A DNA stretch of 64,000 nt from Pseudomonas veronii. GTDB taxonomy: Bacteria; Pseudomonadota; Gammaproteobacteria; Pseudomonadales; Pseudomonadaceae. Below are positions 22,575-31,041 of the stretch, in pieces. Each line of letters starts with the position of its first letter. The first letter of the stretch is position 1. A program made the translations under genes and the position numbers. The stretch is taken from the NCBI RefSeq assembly GCF_001439695.1, contig NZ_JYLL01000007.1, positions 124,001 through 188,000 of the forward strand. The letters are read 5' to 3'. The notes below the pieces were generated by a model, which saw only the letters and a program-made list of their open reading frames with translations, ran no database searches and had not been told where the DNA came from.

Positions 22575-24059
22575 CTATCTACGCTTGCTGCCGCCCAGCA
22601 ACGACCCCAGCAAGCCCCGCACCAATTGGCGCCCCACCTGATTGGCGGCCTGTTGCATGGCTGACTTGAGCGCCTTGCCGGCCGCAGTCCCGAGGAATGC
22701 CCCGGCCCTGTCGGTAAAGCTCGGTTCTTCGCTCACCGGCTTGGCTTCTTCGGCTTCGGCCGGGCCCAACGCCTTGCGCGCCATCAGCACTTCATAGGCC
22801 GATTCGCGGTCAATCGGCTTGTCATAGCGGCCCTGCAACGGCGAACTGGCAATCAGGGCGGCGCGTTCGGCGTCGCTGAGCGGGCCGATCCGCGATTGCG
22901 GTGGCGCGACCAGCACGCGCTGGACGACTTCCGGCGTGCCCTTTTCCTGCAAAGTGCCCACCAGTGCTTCACCGGTGCCCAGCTCTGTCAGGACCGACAA
23001 CGCATCAAATGTCGGATTGGGCCGAAAACCGTCCGCCACCGCGCGCAGTGATTTCTGCTCTTTGGTGGTGAATGCGCGCAGGCCATGCTGGATACGCAAG
23101 CCAAGTTGCGCCAACACGCTGTCAGGCAAGTCCCCGGGCGATTGCGTGACGAAATACACACCCACGCCTTTCGAGCGAATCAACCGCACCACCTGTTCGA
23201 GGCGGTCCTGCAAGGCCTTGGGCGTATCGGCAAACAATAAGTGCGCTTCGTCGAAAAACAGCGCCAGCAGCGGCTTATCGGCATCGCCGCGTTCGGGCAA
23301 CTGCTCGAACAGTTCAGCCAGCAGCCATAAAAGGAAGGTTGCGTACACCTTGGGGGCTTCGTGGACCAGGCGGCTGGCGTCGAGCAGGTGGATACGCCCG
23401 CGACCATCGCTGGCGGGTTGCAAAATATCCTCGAGCTGCAGCGCCGGCTCGCCGAACAACGCTTCCGCGCCCTGCTGCTCCAGCACCGCCAGGCGCCGCA
23501 ACAGCGCCTGGCTGGAGCCGGTGGTCATCAGCGCCGCATCTTCACCCAGCAGTTCCGGGTGGTAGCGCAAGTGATTGAGCAGCGCCTTGAGGTCCTTCAA
23601 ATCCAGCAGTAACAGGCCTTCGCGGTCCGCCACCTTGAAGGCGGCATATAACGCTGACTGCTGGCTGTCGGTGAGCTCCAGCAGGCTGCCGAGCAGCAAC
23701 GGTCCCATTTCACTGATGGTGGTACGCAATGGATGACCGGACTGACCGTGAATATCCCACAGCGTGACCGGATACGCCTTGGCCGTGTAATTCAGGAAAG
23801 GCATGCCGGCGATGCGCTCGGCCACCTTGCCCTGGGGGTTGGCCGCAGCGCCGAGACCACAAAGGTCGCCCTTGATATCCGCGGCGAATACCGCCACGCC
23901 CGCATCGCTGAACGCTTCTGCCAGGCGTTGCAGGGTGACGGTCTTGCCAGTGCCCGTGGCACCGGCAACCAACCCGTGACGATTGGCCAGGCGCATGGCC
24001 TGGGCGATGGGCTGGCCATCAAGGCCGGCGCCGATAAGGAGTTGCGTGGAGTCAGGCAT
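22575..24059 (-). CDS. HerA-like DUF853 ATPase (YjgR family)
   Basis: 494-residue helicase HerA-like, C-terminal type protein. It starts MPDSTQLLIGAGLDGQPI, has Walker A GATGTGKTVTLQRL near residue 33, an ADIKGDLCGLG segment, Walker B LLALFFDEAHLLF, and RSKGVGVYFVTQSPGDLPDSVLAQLGLRIQH. The C-terminus ends in a Gly/Lys/Arg-rich tail. The family is widespread, and its DNA- or protein-translocation role is unproven. AGGTGA five bases before the ATG fixes the start; an in-frame ATG 11 codons upstream has no such site. It converges tail to tail with the DUF721 gene. Confidence 0.88.
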   Translation of the reverse strand: MPDSTQLLIGAGLDGQPIAQAMRLANRHGLVAGATGTGKTVTLQRLAEAFSDAGVAVFAADIKGDLCGLGAAANPQGKVAERIAGMPFLNYTAKAYPVTLWDIHGQSGHPLRTTISEMGPLLLGSLLELTDSQQSALYAAFKVADREGLLLLDLKDLKALLNHLRYHPELLGEDAALMTTGSSQALLRRLAVLEQQGAEALFGEPALQLEDILQPASDGRGRIHLLDASRLVHEAPKVYATFLLWLLAELFEQLPERGDADKPLLALFFDEAHLLFADTPKALQDRLEQVVRLIRSKGVGVYFVTQSPGDLPDSVLAQLGLRIQHGLRAFTTKEQKSLRAVADGFRPNPTFDALSVLTELGTGEALVGTLQEKGTPEVVQRVLVAPPQSRIGPLSDAERAALIASSPLQGRYDKPIDRESAYEVLMARKALGPAEAEEAKPVSEEPSFTDRAGAFLGTAAGKALKSAMQQAANQVGRQLVRGLLGSLLGGSKRR

Positions 24060-24264
24060 TTCGTCACCTATGGTTAATCTTTCGTGCCGCAAGGTCGATA
24101 CACATCAATGTAAGACCCACAAAGTCTAAAAACAGGTCAGACAGCTCCTACAGGGACCTCACAGGGCTATCGCCAGAAATATCACACCTTTTTTGACGCT
24201 ACCATTCTGCGCATCCCATAAGGACGCGTTTTGGATATTAAGACCTTAGCGGACCCTTCAGGCC

Positions 24265-26154
24265 ATGAATAAAAACCTGCGCTTCAGCCACAAAATCCTG
24301 CTTGCTGCCTCCCTTATCGTCATCGCCGCCTTCGCGCTGTTTACGCTTTATAACGACTACCTGCAACGCAACGCAATTCGCGAAGATCTCAACAATTACC
24401 TGCATGAAATGGGTGATGTCACTGCCAGCAACATTCAAACCTGGCTCACCGGGCGCATTGTCCTGGTGGAAAACGCGGCACAAAATATTGCGATCAATCC
24501 CGACCCCAAGGTGGTCGCCAGCCTGCTGGAACAGAAAGCCCTGACCTCCTCGTTCATGGCAACCTACGTGGGCGACAGCCAGGGCGCGTTCACTATCCGC
24601 CCCGACACCAAGATGCCGGACGGTTTCGACCCACGCGTTCGTCCTTGGTACAAAGGCGCCCAGAGCAGCAATGGTTCGACCCTGACCGAACCCTATATCG
24701 ATGCCGCGACGGGGCAATTGATCATTTCCATCGCGACCCCCAGCGCCCAGGGCAGCCAGAGCATCGGCGTGGTCGGCGGCGACCTGAGCCTGCAAACCCT
24801 GGTGGACAACATCGGCGCGCTGAACTTCGGCGGCATGGGCTATGCGTTCCTGGTTAGCGCCGACGGCAAGGTGCTGGTCCACCCGGACAAAAACCTGGTG
24901 ATGAAAACCCTGGCCGACGTCTACCCGAAACACACGCCGAAGATCAGCAGCGACTTCAGTGAAGTCGAGGCCAACGGCAAGGACAACATCGTGACCTTTA
25001 CACCGATCAAGGGCCTGCCGTCGGTGAACTGGTACCTCGGTATTTCCGTGGATAAAGCCACCTCCTTCGCCATGCTCAGCGAATTCCGCACCTCGGCGAT
25101 CATCGCCACGATCATTGCCGTGGTAATCATCATCGCCTTGCTCGGCATGCTGATCCGAGTGCTGATGCAACCGCTGCACGTGATGACTCGCGCCATGCAG
25201 GACATCGCCGATGGCGAGGGCGACCTGACCCGTCGCCTGAGCATCCAGAATCACGACGAATTCGGCATCCTGGGTAATGCGTTCAACCGCTTCGTGGAGC
25301 GGATTCATACGTCGATCCGCGAAGTGTCCTCGGCCACCGGGCAGGTCAATGAAGTCGCCCTGCGGGTGGTCAGCGCGTCCAACTCGTCGATGATCAACTC
25401 CGACGAGCAGGCCAACCGCACCAACAGCGTCGCCGCGGCCATCAACCAATTGGGGGCCGCCGCCCAGGAAATCGCGCGTAACGCCGCACAAGCCTCGAAC
25501 CAGGCCAGCGATGCGCGGCACTTGGCCGAAGACGGTCAGCAGGTGGTTGAACGCAATATCAAGGCAATGACCCAGTTGTCCGCGATGATCAGCGCTTCCA
25601 GCAGCAACATCGAAGCACTTAACAGCAAAACGGTGAATATCGGGCAAATCCTCGAAGTGATCACCAGCATCTCTCAGCAAACCAACCTGCTGGCGCTCAA
25701 CGCCGCCATCGAGGCGGCGCGCGCCGGGGAAGCCGGACGTGGGTTTGCGGTGGTGGCCGACGAAGTGCGTAACCTGGCGCACCGCACCCAGGAATCGGCA
25801 CAACAGGTGCAAACGATGATCGAGGAGCTGCAAGTCGGCGCCCGGGATTCGGTCAGTACCATGAGCGAAAGCCAGCGCCACAGCCTCGACAGCGTGGAAA
25901 TCGCCAACCTGGCCGGCGAACGCCTGAACAGCGTGACCCAGCGCATCGGCGAGATCGATGGGATGAACCAGTCAGTCGCCACCGCCACCGAGGAGCAGAC
26001 CTCGGTGGTCGAGTCGATCAACATGGACATCACCGAGATCAACACACTCAATCAGGAAGGCGTGGAAAACCTGCAATCGACCCTGCGCGCCTGCGCCGAC
26101 CTGGAACAGCAGGCGGCACGGCTGAAGCATCTGGTGGGCAGTTTCCGTATCTGA
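24265..26154 (+). CDS. Methyl-accepting chemotaxis protein, dCache amino-acid type (PctA-like)
   Basis: 629-residue chemoreceptor: membrane helix 1 at about 10-30, periplasmic dCache domain to about 275, helix 2 at about 277-298, HAMP ([26 protein letters not shown]), then a methyl-accepting signalling domain with the hairpin tip [39 protein letters not shown]. The ligand domain shows the amino-acid motif of the Pct family: R126, W128, Y129 in DPRVRPWY, D146 in TEPYID and D173 in VVGGDLSL. The remaining motif position, Tyr121, is Phe here. A receptor for amino acids is therefore the best guess. The ribosome site is weak (CAGG). Confidence 0.9.
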   Translation: MNKNLRFSHKILLAASLIVIAAFALFTLYNDYLQRNAIREDLNNYLHEMGDVTASNIQTWLTGRIVLVENAAQNIAINPDPKVVASLLEQKALTSSFMATYVGDSQGAFTIRPDTKMPDGFDPRVRPWYKGAQSSNGSTLTEPYIDAATGQLIISIATPSAQGSQSIGVVGGDLSLQTLVDNIGALNFGGMGYAFLVSADGKVLVHPDKNLVMKTLADVYPKHTPKISSDFSEVEANGKDNIVTFTPIKGLPSVNWYLGISVDKATSFAMLSEFRTSAIIATIIAVVIIIALLGMLIRVLMQPLHVMTRAMQDIADGEGDLTRRLSIQNHDEFGILGNAFNRFVERIHTSIREVSSATGQVNEVALRVVSASNSSMINSDEQANRTNSVAAAINQLGAAAQEIARNAAQASNQASDARHLAEDGQQVVERNIKAMTQLSAMISASSSNIEALNSKTVNIGQILEVITSISQQTNLLALNAAIEAARAGEAGRGFAVVADEVRNLAHRTQESAQQVQTMIEELQVGARDSVSTMSESQRHSLDSVEIANLAGERLNSVTQRIGEIDGMNQSVATATEEQTSVVESINMDITEINTLNQEGVENLQSTLRACADLEQQAARLKHLVGSFRI

Positions 26155-26306
26155 CCGACACCACAGAACCTTGTGGGAGCACAGGTCCGCCTTGCGCCCA
26201 CATTGACCTTTATCAACTTGAGCGCGCGCGCCCCCAATTCCGATCGAACATCTATCATTACCTCAGGTCCACGTAAGGAGAGCTACGGATCGGAGGAATG
26301 TTCATC

Positions 26307-27419
26307 GTGCATATCGCGGACATCACCATGTTCTACGCCCCCGCCAGCGGTGGCGTACGCACTTATCTCGACGCCAAGCACCGGCGTCTGACGCTCAAGC
26401 CCGGCATTCGCCACAGCCTGTTGGTCCCCGGCGCGCACTTGAGCGAACGGGATGGGATATTCAAGGTGCCGGCCCCCGCCCTCCCCTTCGGCAAGGGCTA
26501 CCGCTTCCCCCTTCGGCTCGCGCCTTGGCGAAATGTCCTGCACGATTTACAGCCCGATCTGATCGAAGTCGGCGACCCCTACCTGACCGCCTGGGCGGCG
26601 CTGGATGCACGACGCCAACTAGATGTGCCCGTCATTGGTTTTTATCACTCGGATCTGCCGCTGCTGGTGAGTAACCGCATGGGGTCGTGGTTTACCCCGA
26701 ACGCTGAAGCCTACGTCAGCAAACTCTATGGGAATTTCGACCGGGTACTGGCGCCCAGCCAAGTGATGGCTGACAAGCTCATCGGGCTTGGGGTGAATAA
26801 TGTCTTCGTGCAGCCGCTGGGGGTCGACCTGCAGACGTTCTGCCCGGACGTCCGCGACCCGGGCTTGCGCGCCGAACTGGGGATCGCCGCGGATACCCGG
26901 CTGCTGATCTTCGCCGGGCGCGGTTCCAAGGAAAAAAACCTGCCGCTGCTGCTCAACTGCATGAAACGCCTGGGGGACAACTACCACTTGCTGTTGGTGG
27001 GCTCCGGCATGCCGGCCAGCGTGCCGGACAACGTCACCGTGATCGATGGGTTCCGCCCCGCCCAGCATGTCGCCCGGCTGATGGCCAGCGCCGACGCGCT
27101 GCTGCATGGCGGCGATCAGGAAACCTTCGGCCTGGTAATACTGGAGGCCATGGCCTGCGGCATACCGGTGGTCGCCGTGGCGGCCGGCGCATTTACCGAG
27201 ATCATTGACGAGCGCTGCGGCCTACTGTGTACGCCCAATAATCCACGGGCCATGGCCGATGCGGTGCGCGAGCTGTTCGGTGCCGACAGCCGTCGCCTGG
27301 GCGCGCAGGCACGGCGTCATGTCGAACAGCATTACGCCTGGGAGACGGTCGTCGACAGCCTGTTGACGCACTATTATGCGGTGCTGGGCAGCCACAAGCC
27401 GATGCTTGCCCATGGATGA
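26307..27419 (+). CDS. GT4-family glycosyltransferase
   Basis: 370-residue GT-B fold glycosyltransferase. The N-terminus MHIADITMFYAPASGGVRTYLDAK is the typical acceptor-side Gly-rich loop, and the C-terminal half has the GT4 signature FAGRGSKEKNLPLLLNCMKRL and the EX7E motif GGDQETFGLVILEAMACGIPVVA. It is expected to transfer a sugar from a nucleotide donor to a lipid or glycan at the inner membrane face. I chose the GTG at 26307, ten bases after GGAGG; an ATG three codons earlier almost touches that site. Its stop overlaps the next start by several bases, so it is the first gene of a three-gene unit. Confidence 0.85.
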   Translation: MHIADITMFYAPASGGVRTYLDAKHRRLTLKPGIRHSLLVPGAHLSERDGIFKVPAPALPFGKGYRFPLRLAPWRNVLHDLQPDLIEVGDPYLTAWAALDARRQLDVPVIGFYHSDLPLLVSNRMGSWFTPNAEAYVSKLYGNFDRVLAPSQVMADKLIGLGVNNVFVQPLGVDLQTFCPDVRDPGLRAELGIAADTRLLIFAGRGSKEKNLPLLLNCMKRLGDNYHLLLVGSGMPASVPDNVTVIDGFRPAQHVARLMASADALLHGGDQETFGLVILEAMACGIPVVAVAAGAFTEIIDERCGLLCTPNNPRAMADAVRELFGADSRRLGAQARRHVEQHYAWETVVDSLLTHYYAVLGSHKPMLAHG

Positions 27420-28155
27420 GCGTTCGGTGCTGCTGGTGCTGCACGATGTAGCGCCGCAGACCTGGGCCGACTACCGCCCATTCGTCGCAGTCGTCGACGC
27501 GTTGGGCGGCGTGCCCATCACCTGGCTGGTGGTGCCGGAGTTTCATCATCATGACGCCCTGACCGCCCATGGCGACTTTCGCCGTCTGCTGGACAGCCGC
27601 GTGGCCAAGGGCGATGAGCTGACCTTGCACGGCTACTATCATTGCGACGATCAACCGGCTCCGCGCACCCCCAAAGCCTGGTTCATGCGGCGCCTGTATA
27701 CCCATGAGGGTGAGTTCTACCAACTGCGCCAGGATCAGGCGCTGCAGCGTATCAGCGATGGCATCGAGGTATTCCGTCGCTACGACTGGCCGCTGCAAGG
27801 CTTTGTCGCTCCCGCCTGGCTGATGAGCCGCGGCACCCGCCAGGCACTGCGCCAATTGCCGCTGACCTACACCAGCGACCCGCAGCATCTGTACCGGCTA
27901 CCCGACTTCACGCCGGTCAACGCCCCGGGGCTGGTGTGGAGTGCGCGCAGCGCCTGGCGCCGAGGTCTGTCCAAGTGTCTCAGCGACCGACGGGAACAGC
28001 GCTGGCAGGCGGCCCCGGTGATTCGCCTGGGACTGCACCCGGTGGACATGCGCCACGAATTTTCCCGCCGCTACTGGCTTGAAACCCTACAACGCCTGCT
28101 CAACGCCGGACGCACACCACTGACCAAGGCCGCTTGGCTGGCCACCCAGCCATGA
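27412..28155 (+). CDS. DUF2334 polysaccharide deacetylase-like protein
   Basis: 247-residue protein with a NodB-like deacetylase arrangement: LLVLHDVAPQTWADYRPF (metal-binding Asp), VPEFHHHD, GDELTLHGYYHCDD (two His), FVAPAWLMS and RLGLHPVDMRHEF. These match the DUF2334 group of putative metal-dependent sugar or lipid-glycan deacetylases. No signal peptide is seen, so it should act in the cytoplasm. The ATG overlaps the end of the glycosyltransferase gene, and its own TGA overlaps the next ATG. Confidence 0.85.
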   Translation: MDERSVLLVLHDVAPQTWADYRPFVAVVDALGGVPITWLVVPEFHHHDALTAHGDFRRLLDSRVAKGDELTLHGYYHCDDQPAPRTPKAWFMRRLYTHEGEFYQLRQDQALQRISDGIEVFRRYDWPLQGFVAPAWLMSRGTRQALRQLPLTYTSDPQHLYRLPDFTPVNAPGLVWSARSAWRRGLSKCLSDRREQRWQAAPVIRLGLHPVDMRHEFSRRYWLETLQRLLNAGRTPLTKAAWLATQP

Positions 28156-29252
28156 GCCGGGTGATCTGGCTGCTGCTGGGCCTGCTACTGGCGCTGGCGA
28201 TCCCCGTGTGGCTGGGAGGTGGCGAAACCGTTACGCGCCTGAAGCAATTCCCGCTGCCCCAACTGTCGCTGATGTTCGGCATGATTATCCTGTGCTGGCT
28301 GATCAACAGCGTGCGTATCCGCTTATTACTGGGCGAGCAACGCGGCCAACTGGGGCGACTCAACAGCCTGGGCGTGGTGATATCGACCGAATTCGCCATG
28401 TGCGCCACGCCCGGAGGCAGCGGCGGGCCACTGACACTGATGGTCCTGCTGGCGCGCAACGGCATACGTCCGGCCCATGGCAGCGCGGTGTTCGCCATGG
28501 ATCAGTTGAGCGACCTGCTGTTTTTTTTCTGCGCACTGGTGGGGATCGCGTTGTACGCAGTGTTCCACAGCCTCAGCCCACGCCTGGAGTGGCTGTTGGG
28601 GCTCAGTGCGGCATCGATGGTGGGCGCAGTGTTCAGCGCTGTGCTGCTGGTGCGCTTTCATCGCCGCCTGATACGGCTGAGCGGCACCTTGCTCCAGCGA
28701 TGCAAGGTAAGCGCCGCGACTCGCCGGCGCTGGGCGCGCAAAGTATTGCGCTTCCTGGCGGCATTTACCCAAACGCTGAAATTGCCGTGGCGCACCCTGT
28801 CCGCCGTGTTTGCCTTGACCAGCCTGCATTGGATACTGCGCTACAGCGTGCTTTACCTTGCGGTGCAAGGGTTGGGAGGCGATGTGCAGTGGGCCTGGAG
28901 TTTCCTGATCCAGATGCTGTCGCTGACGGCGGGCCAGTTCAGCCTTATGCCCGGCGGGGCCGGTGCGGCGGAGTTGACGTCAGCGGCCTTGCTGGCGCCC
29001 TGGCTGGGCAAATCCAGCGCAGCGGCGGCGATTCTGATCTGGCGGGCGGTGACCTACTATTTCTATCTGCTGGCCGGTGGGCCGGTGTTTCTGCTGATGC
29101 TCGGCAGGCCGCTGCTCAAGCGTCTGTTTCAGGGGACGCCGGCCGTTTCTGCAACTCGTCCCACAATTGGGCTGCCCCAGGAAAGTCAGTACCATCCTCG
29201 GCCTCCAGCTCATCCGGGTCATAGCGACTCAGACACCCCTCGCCCAACGTAG
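28152..29252 (+). CDS. YbhN/UPF0104-type membrane protein (lysylphosphatidylglycerol-synthase TM family)
   Basis: 366-residue protein with about eight hydrophobic segments, for example IWLLLGLLLALAIPVWL (4-20), LMFGMIILCWLINSVRI (about 42-58), a block near residues 118-185 and a C-terminal block near 220-330. The motif ATPGGSGGPLTLMVLLARNG and the late LMPGGAGAAELTSAALL are typical of the LPG_synthase_TM/UPF0104 family, which includes suspected glycolipid flippases. The start overlaps the preceding stop as ATGA. The tail after about residue 330 is low-complexity and hydrophilic. Confidence 0.85.
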   Translation: MSRVIWLLLGLLLALAIPVWLGGGETVTRLKQFPLPQLSLMFGMIILCWLINSVRIRLLLGEQRGQLGRLNSLGVVISTEFAMCATPGGSGGPLTLMVLLARNGIRPAHGSAVFAMDQLSDLLFFFCALVGIALYAVFHSLSPRLEWLLGLSAASMVGAVFSAVLLVRFHRRLIRLSGTLLQRCKVSAATRRRWARKVLRFLAAFTQTLKLPWRTLSAVFALTSLHWILRYSVLYLAVQGLGGDVQWAWSFLIQMLSLTAGQFSLMPGGAGAAELTSAALLAPWLGKSSAAAAILIWRAVTYYFYLLAGGPVFLLMLGRPLLKRLFQGTPAVSATRPTIGLPQESQYHPRPPAHPGHSDSDTPRPT

Positions 29253-29318
29253 CTGGCGCCCTGGACGTAGCTTTATCGAGTGGATCGGTCATGGGCTTGT
29301 CCTGCTGGGCAGATCAAT

Positions 29319-29353
29319 GAAAAAAGGCCTGGGACGATTTAACGCCCAGGCCC
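29319..29353 (-). terminator. Intrinsic terminator after purU
   Basis: On the minus strand GGCCTGGG pairs with CCCAGGCC around a 12-base loop and is followed by seven T residues. It lies just after the purU stop. Confidence 0.85.
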
Positions 29354-29379
29354 TTCATTCTTCAATCAAAACGCGTTGA

Positions 29380-30228
29380 TCAGAACACGACTGTTTTGTT
29401 GCCGTGTACCAGCACGCGGTCTTCCAAGTGATAGCGCAGACCACGGGCCAGGACCATTTTCTCGACGTCACGGCCGAAGCGCACCATGTCATCAATACTG
29501 TCGCTGTGGCTGACACGCACCACGTCCTGCTCGATGATCGGGCCGGCGTCCAGTTCTTCGGTGACGTAATGGCACGTTGCGCCAATCAACTTCACGCCAC
29601 GCAGGGAAGCCTGGTGGTACGGTTTGGCACCGACAAACGACGGCAGGAAGCTGTGGTGAATGTTGATCACCTTGCCGGCGTATTCGCGGCACAGTTCCGG
29701 CGGCAGGATCTGCATGTAGCGCGCCAGCACCACGACGTCGGTTTCATGCTGCTTGACCAGGCGGGACACCTCGGCGAACGCCGGTTCCTTGTCCTGCGGG
29801 TTGACCGGCACATGGTAGTACGGGATGCCATGCCACTCGACCATGCTACGCAGGTCGTCGTGGTTGGAGATCACGCAGGCGATCTCACAGTCCAGCTCGT
29901 CGCTGTGCCAGCGGTGCAGCAAGTCCGCCAGGCAGTGCGATTCACGGCTGGCCATCAACACCACACGTTTTTTCTGCTCGGTATCGCTGATGTGCCAGAT
30001 CATCGAAAACTCTTCGGCGATCGGCGCAAACGCCTCGCGAAACGCCTCAAGGCCAAAGGGCAGCGTATCGGCACGGATTTCGTGGCGCATGAAGAACCAA
30101 CCGCTGAGATTGTCCGAGTGATGGCTCGCCTCGGTGATCCAGCCGTTGTGGGAGGCCAGAAAGTTACTGACTTTGGCAACGATGCCAACCCGGTCCGGGC
30201 AAGCGATCACCAGCCGAAAAGTGTGCAT
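29380..30228 (-). CDS. purU: Formyltetrahydrofolate deformylase
   Basis: 282-residue PurU hydrolyses 10-formyltetrahydrofolate to formate and tetrahydrofolate, balancing one-carbon pools. It has an N-terminal ACT domain (MHTFRLVIACPDRVGIVAKVSNFLASHNGWI) and a C-terminal formyltransferase fold with KVINIHHSFLPSFVGAKPYHQA and GATCHYVTEELDAGPIIEQ, carrying the catalytic His and Asp. I used the ATG at 30226-30228, where family similarity begins. Pseudomonads usually have several PurU paralogues. Confidence 0.94.
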   Translation of the reverse strand: MHTFRLVIACPDRVGIVAKVSNFLASHNGWITEASHHSDNLSGWFFMRHEIRADTLPFGLEAFREAFAPIAEEFSMIWHISDTEQKKRVVLMASRESHCLADLLHRWHSDELDCEIACVISNHDDLRSMVEWHGIPYYHVPVNPQDKEPAFAEVSRLVKQHETDVVVLARYMQILPPELCREYAGKVINIHHSFLPSFVGAKPYHQASLRGVKLIGATCHYVTEELDAGPIIEQDVVRVSHSDSIDDMVRFGRDVEKMVLARGLRYHLEDRVLVHGNKTVVF

Positions 30229-30575
30229 TAGGGGGAAACTCCAGAACTTCGCAAAGGCGGTCATTCTAGCGATTACGCAGAAAAACTGCAGTATCCGTTG
30301 ACGCTTATTCTGCCCTCGCCTTGACCACACCCCTTAATAACGTAGGGTTTTACCACCGCTATATGCATGTGCATCGGCACGCTCAGGCAGTTAGCGGAAA
30401 TTAAGCAGGTAGTCTTTGCCCATACCCGCTACTAATTAACTCGTTTGCATAGATTTGCCACAAACATTCAAAGTAATTCACATAAATGTTCCCTTAAATG
30501 TTTACTTGGGGAAATAGCCTGACTATTATTGGGCCACTATCCCTGTCAATCAGCGCTCTACATAAGGTAGTCCAC
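30229..30575. other. AT-rich intergenic region upstream of mvaT
   Basis: This 347-base gap between purU and mvaT is markedly richer in A and T than the rest of the window and holds no gene. It contains a direct repeat AAATGTT (30484-30490 and 30496-30502) and the probable mvaT promoter. MvaT binds AT-rich DNA, so autoregulation from this region is likely. Confidence 0.6.
30501..30529 (+). promoter_or_regulatory. Probable sigma-70 promoter of mvaT
   Basis: TTTACT (30501-30506) and TATTAT (30524-30529) are separated by 17 bases, a good -35/-10 pair. The mvaT start codon lies about 45 bases downstream, behind an AAGGTAG-like ribosome site. Confidence 0.6.
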
Positions 30576-30950
30576 ATGTCCCTGATCAACGAATACCGTG
30601 CCACCGAAGAAGCTATCAAAGAGCTGCAAGCCCGTTTGAAGAATCTGTCCCAAGACGACAAACTGCAAACCGAGCTGGAATTCGAAGGCAAACTGCGTAC
30701 CCTGATGGGTGAATACTCCAAATCCCTGCGTGACATCATCGCGCTGCTGGATCCAGAGTCTAAAGTTAAAGCACCGCGCGGCGCAGTGAAAACTACCGGC
30801 ACCAAGCGTGCCCGCAAGGTCAAGCAATACAAAAACCCGCACAACGGCGAAGTGATTGAAACCAAAGGTGGCAACCACAAGACGCTGAAAGAGTGGAAAG
30901 CCAAGTGGGGCGGTGATGTGGTTGAAGGCTGGGCTACCCTGCTGGGCTAA
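30576..30950 (+). CDS. mvaT: H-NS-like xenogeneic silencer MvaT
   Basis: 124-residue MvaT, the Pseudomonas functional analogue of H-NS. The N-terminal coiled coil MSLINEYRATEEAIKELQAR handles oligomerisation, a Lys/Arg-rich linker follows, and the C-terminal DNA-binding domain has KQYKNPHNGEVIETKGGNHKTLKEWKAKWG ending WATLLG, nearly identical to the P. aeruginosa protein as I recall it. It represses AT-rich and horizontally acquired genes. The upstream reading-frame extension is not part of the protein; the ATG at 30576 gives the conserved start. Confidence 0.97.
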   Translation: MSLINEYRATEEAIKELQARLKNLSQDDKLQTELEFEGKLRTLMGEYSKSLRDIIALLDPESKVKAPRGAVKTTGTKRARKVKQYKNPHNGEVIETKGGNHKTLKEWKAKWGGDVVEGWATLLG

Positions 30951-30985
30951 GCCTCGCCAGGCTCTTGCCTGATACGCGACAGACG

Positions 30986-31016
30986 AAAAACGCCAGCTTG
31001 CTGGCGTTTTTTTATT
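30986..31016. terminator. Bidirectional terminator between mvaT and sbcB
   Basis: AAAAACGCCAGC-TT-GCTGGCGTTTTTTT is a perfect stem flanked by A and T runs. It can end both the mvaT transcript and the converging sbcB transcript. Confidence 0.9.
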
Positions 31017-31041
31017 GTCTGAATAATCTGCAATTGCCTGA

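Noticed and set aside
26169..26207. A weak TGTGGGAGC...GCCCACA inverted sequence after the chemoreceptor gene
   Set aside because: It resembles a REP remnant, but the arms match over only six or seven bases, too little for a firm call.
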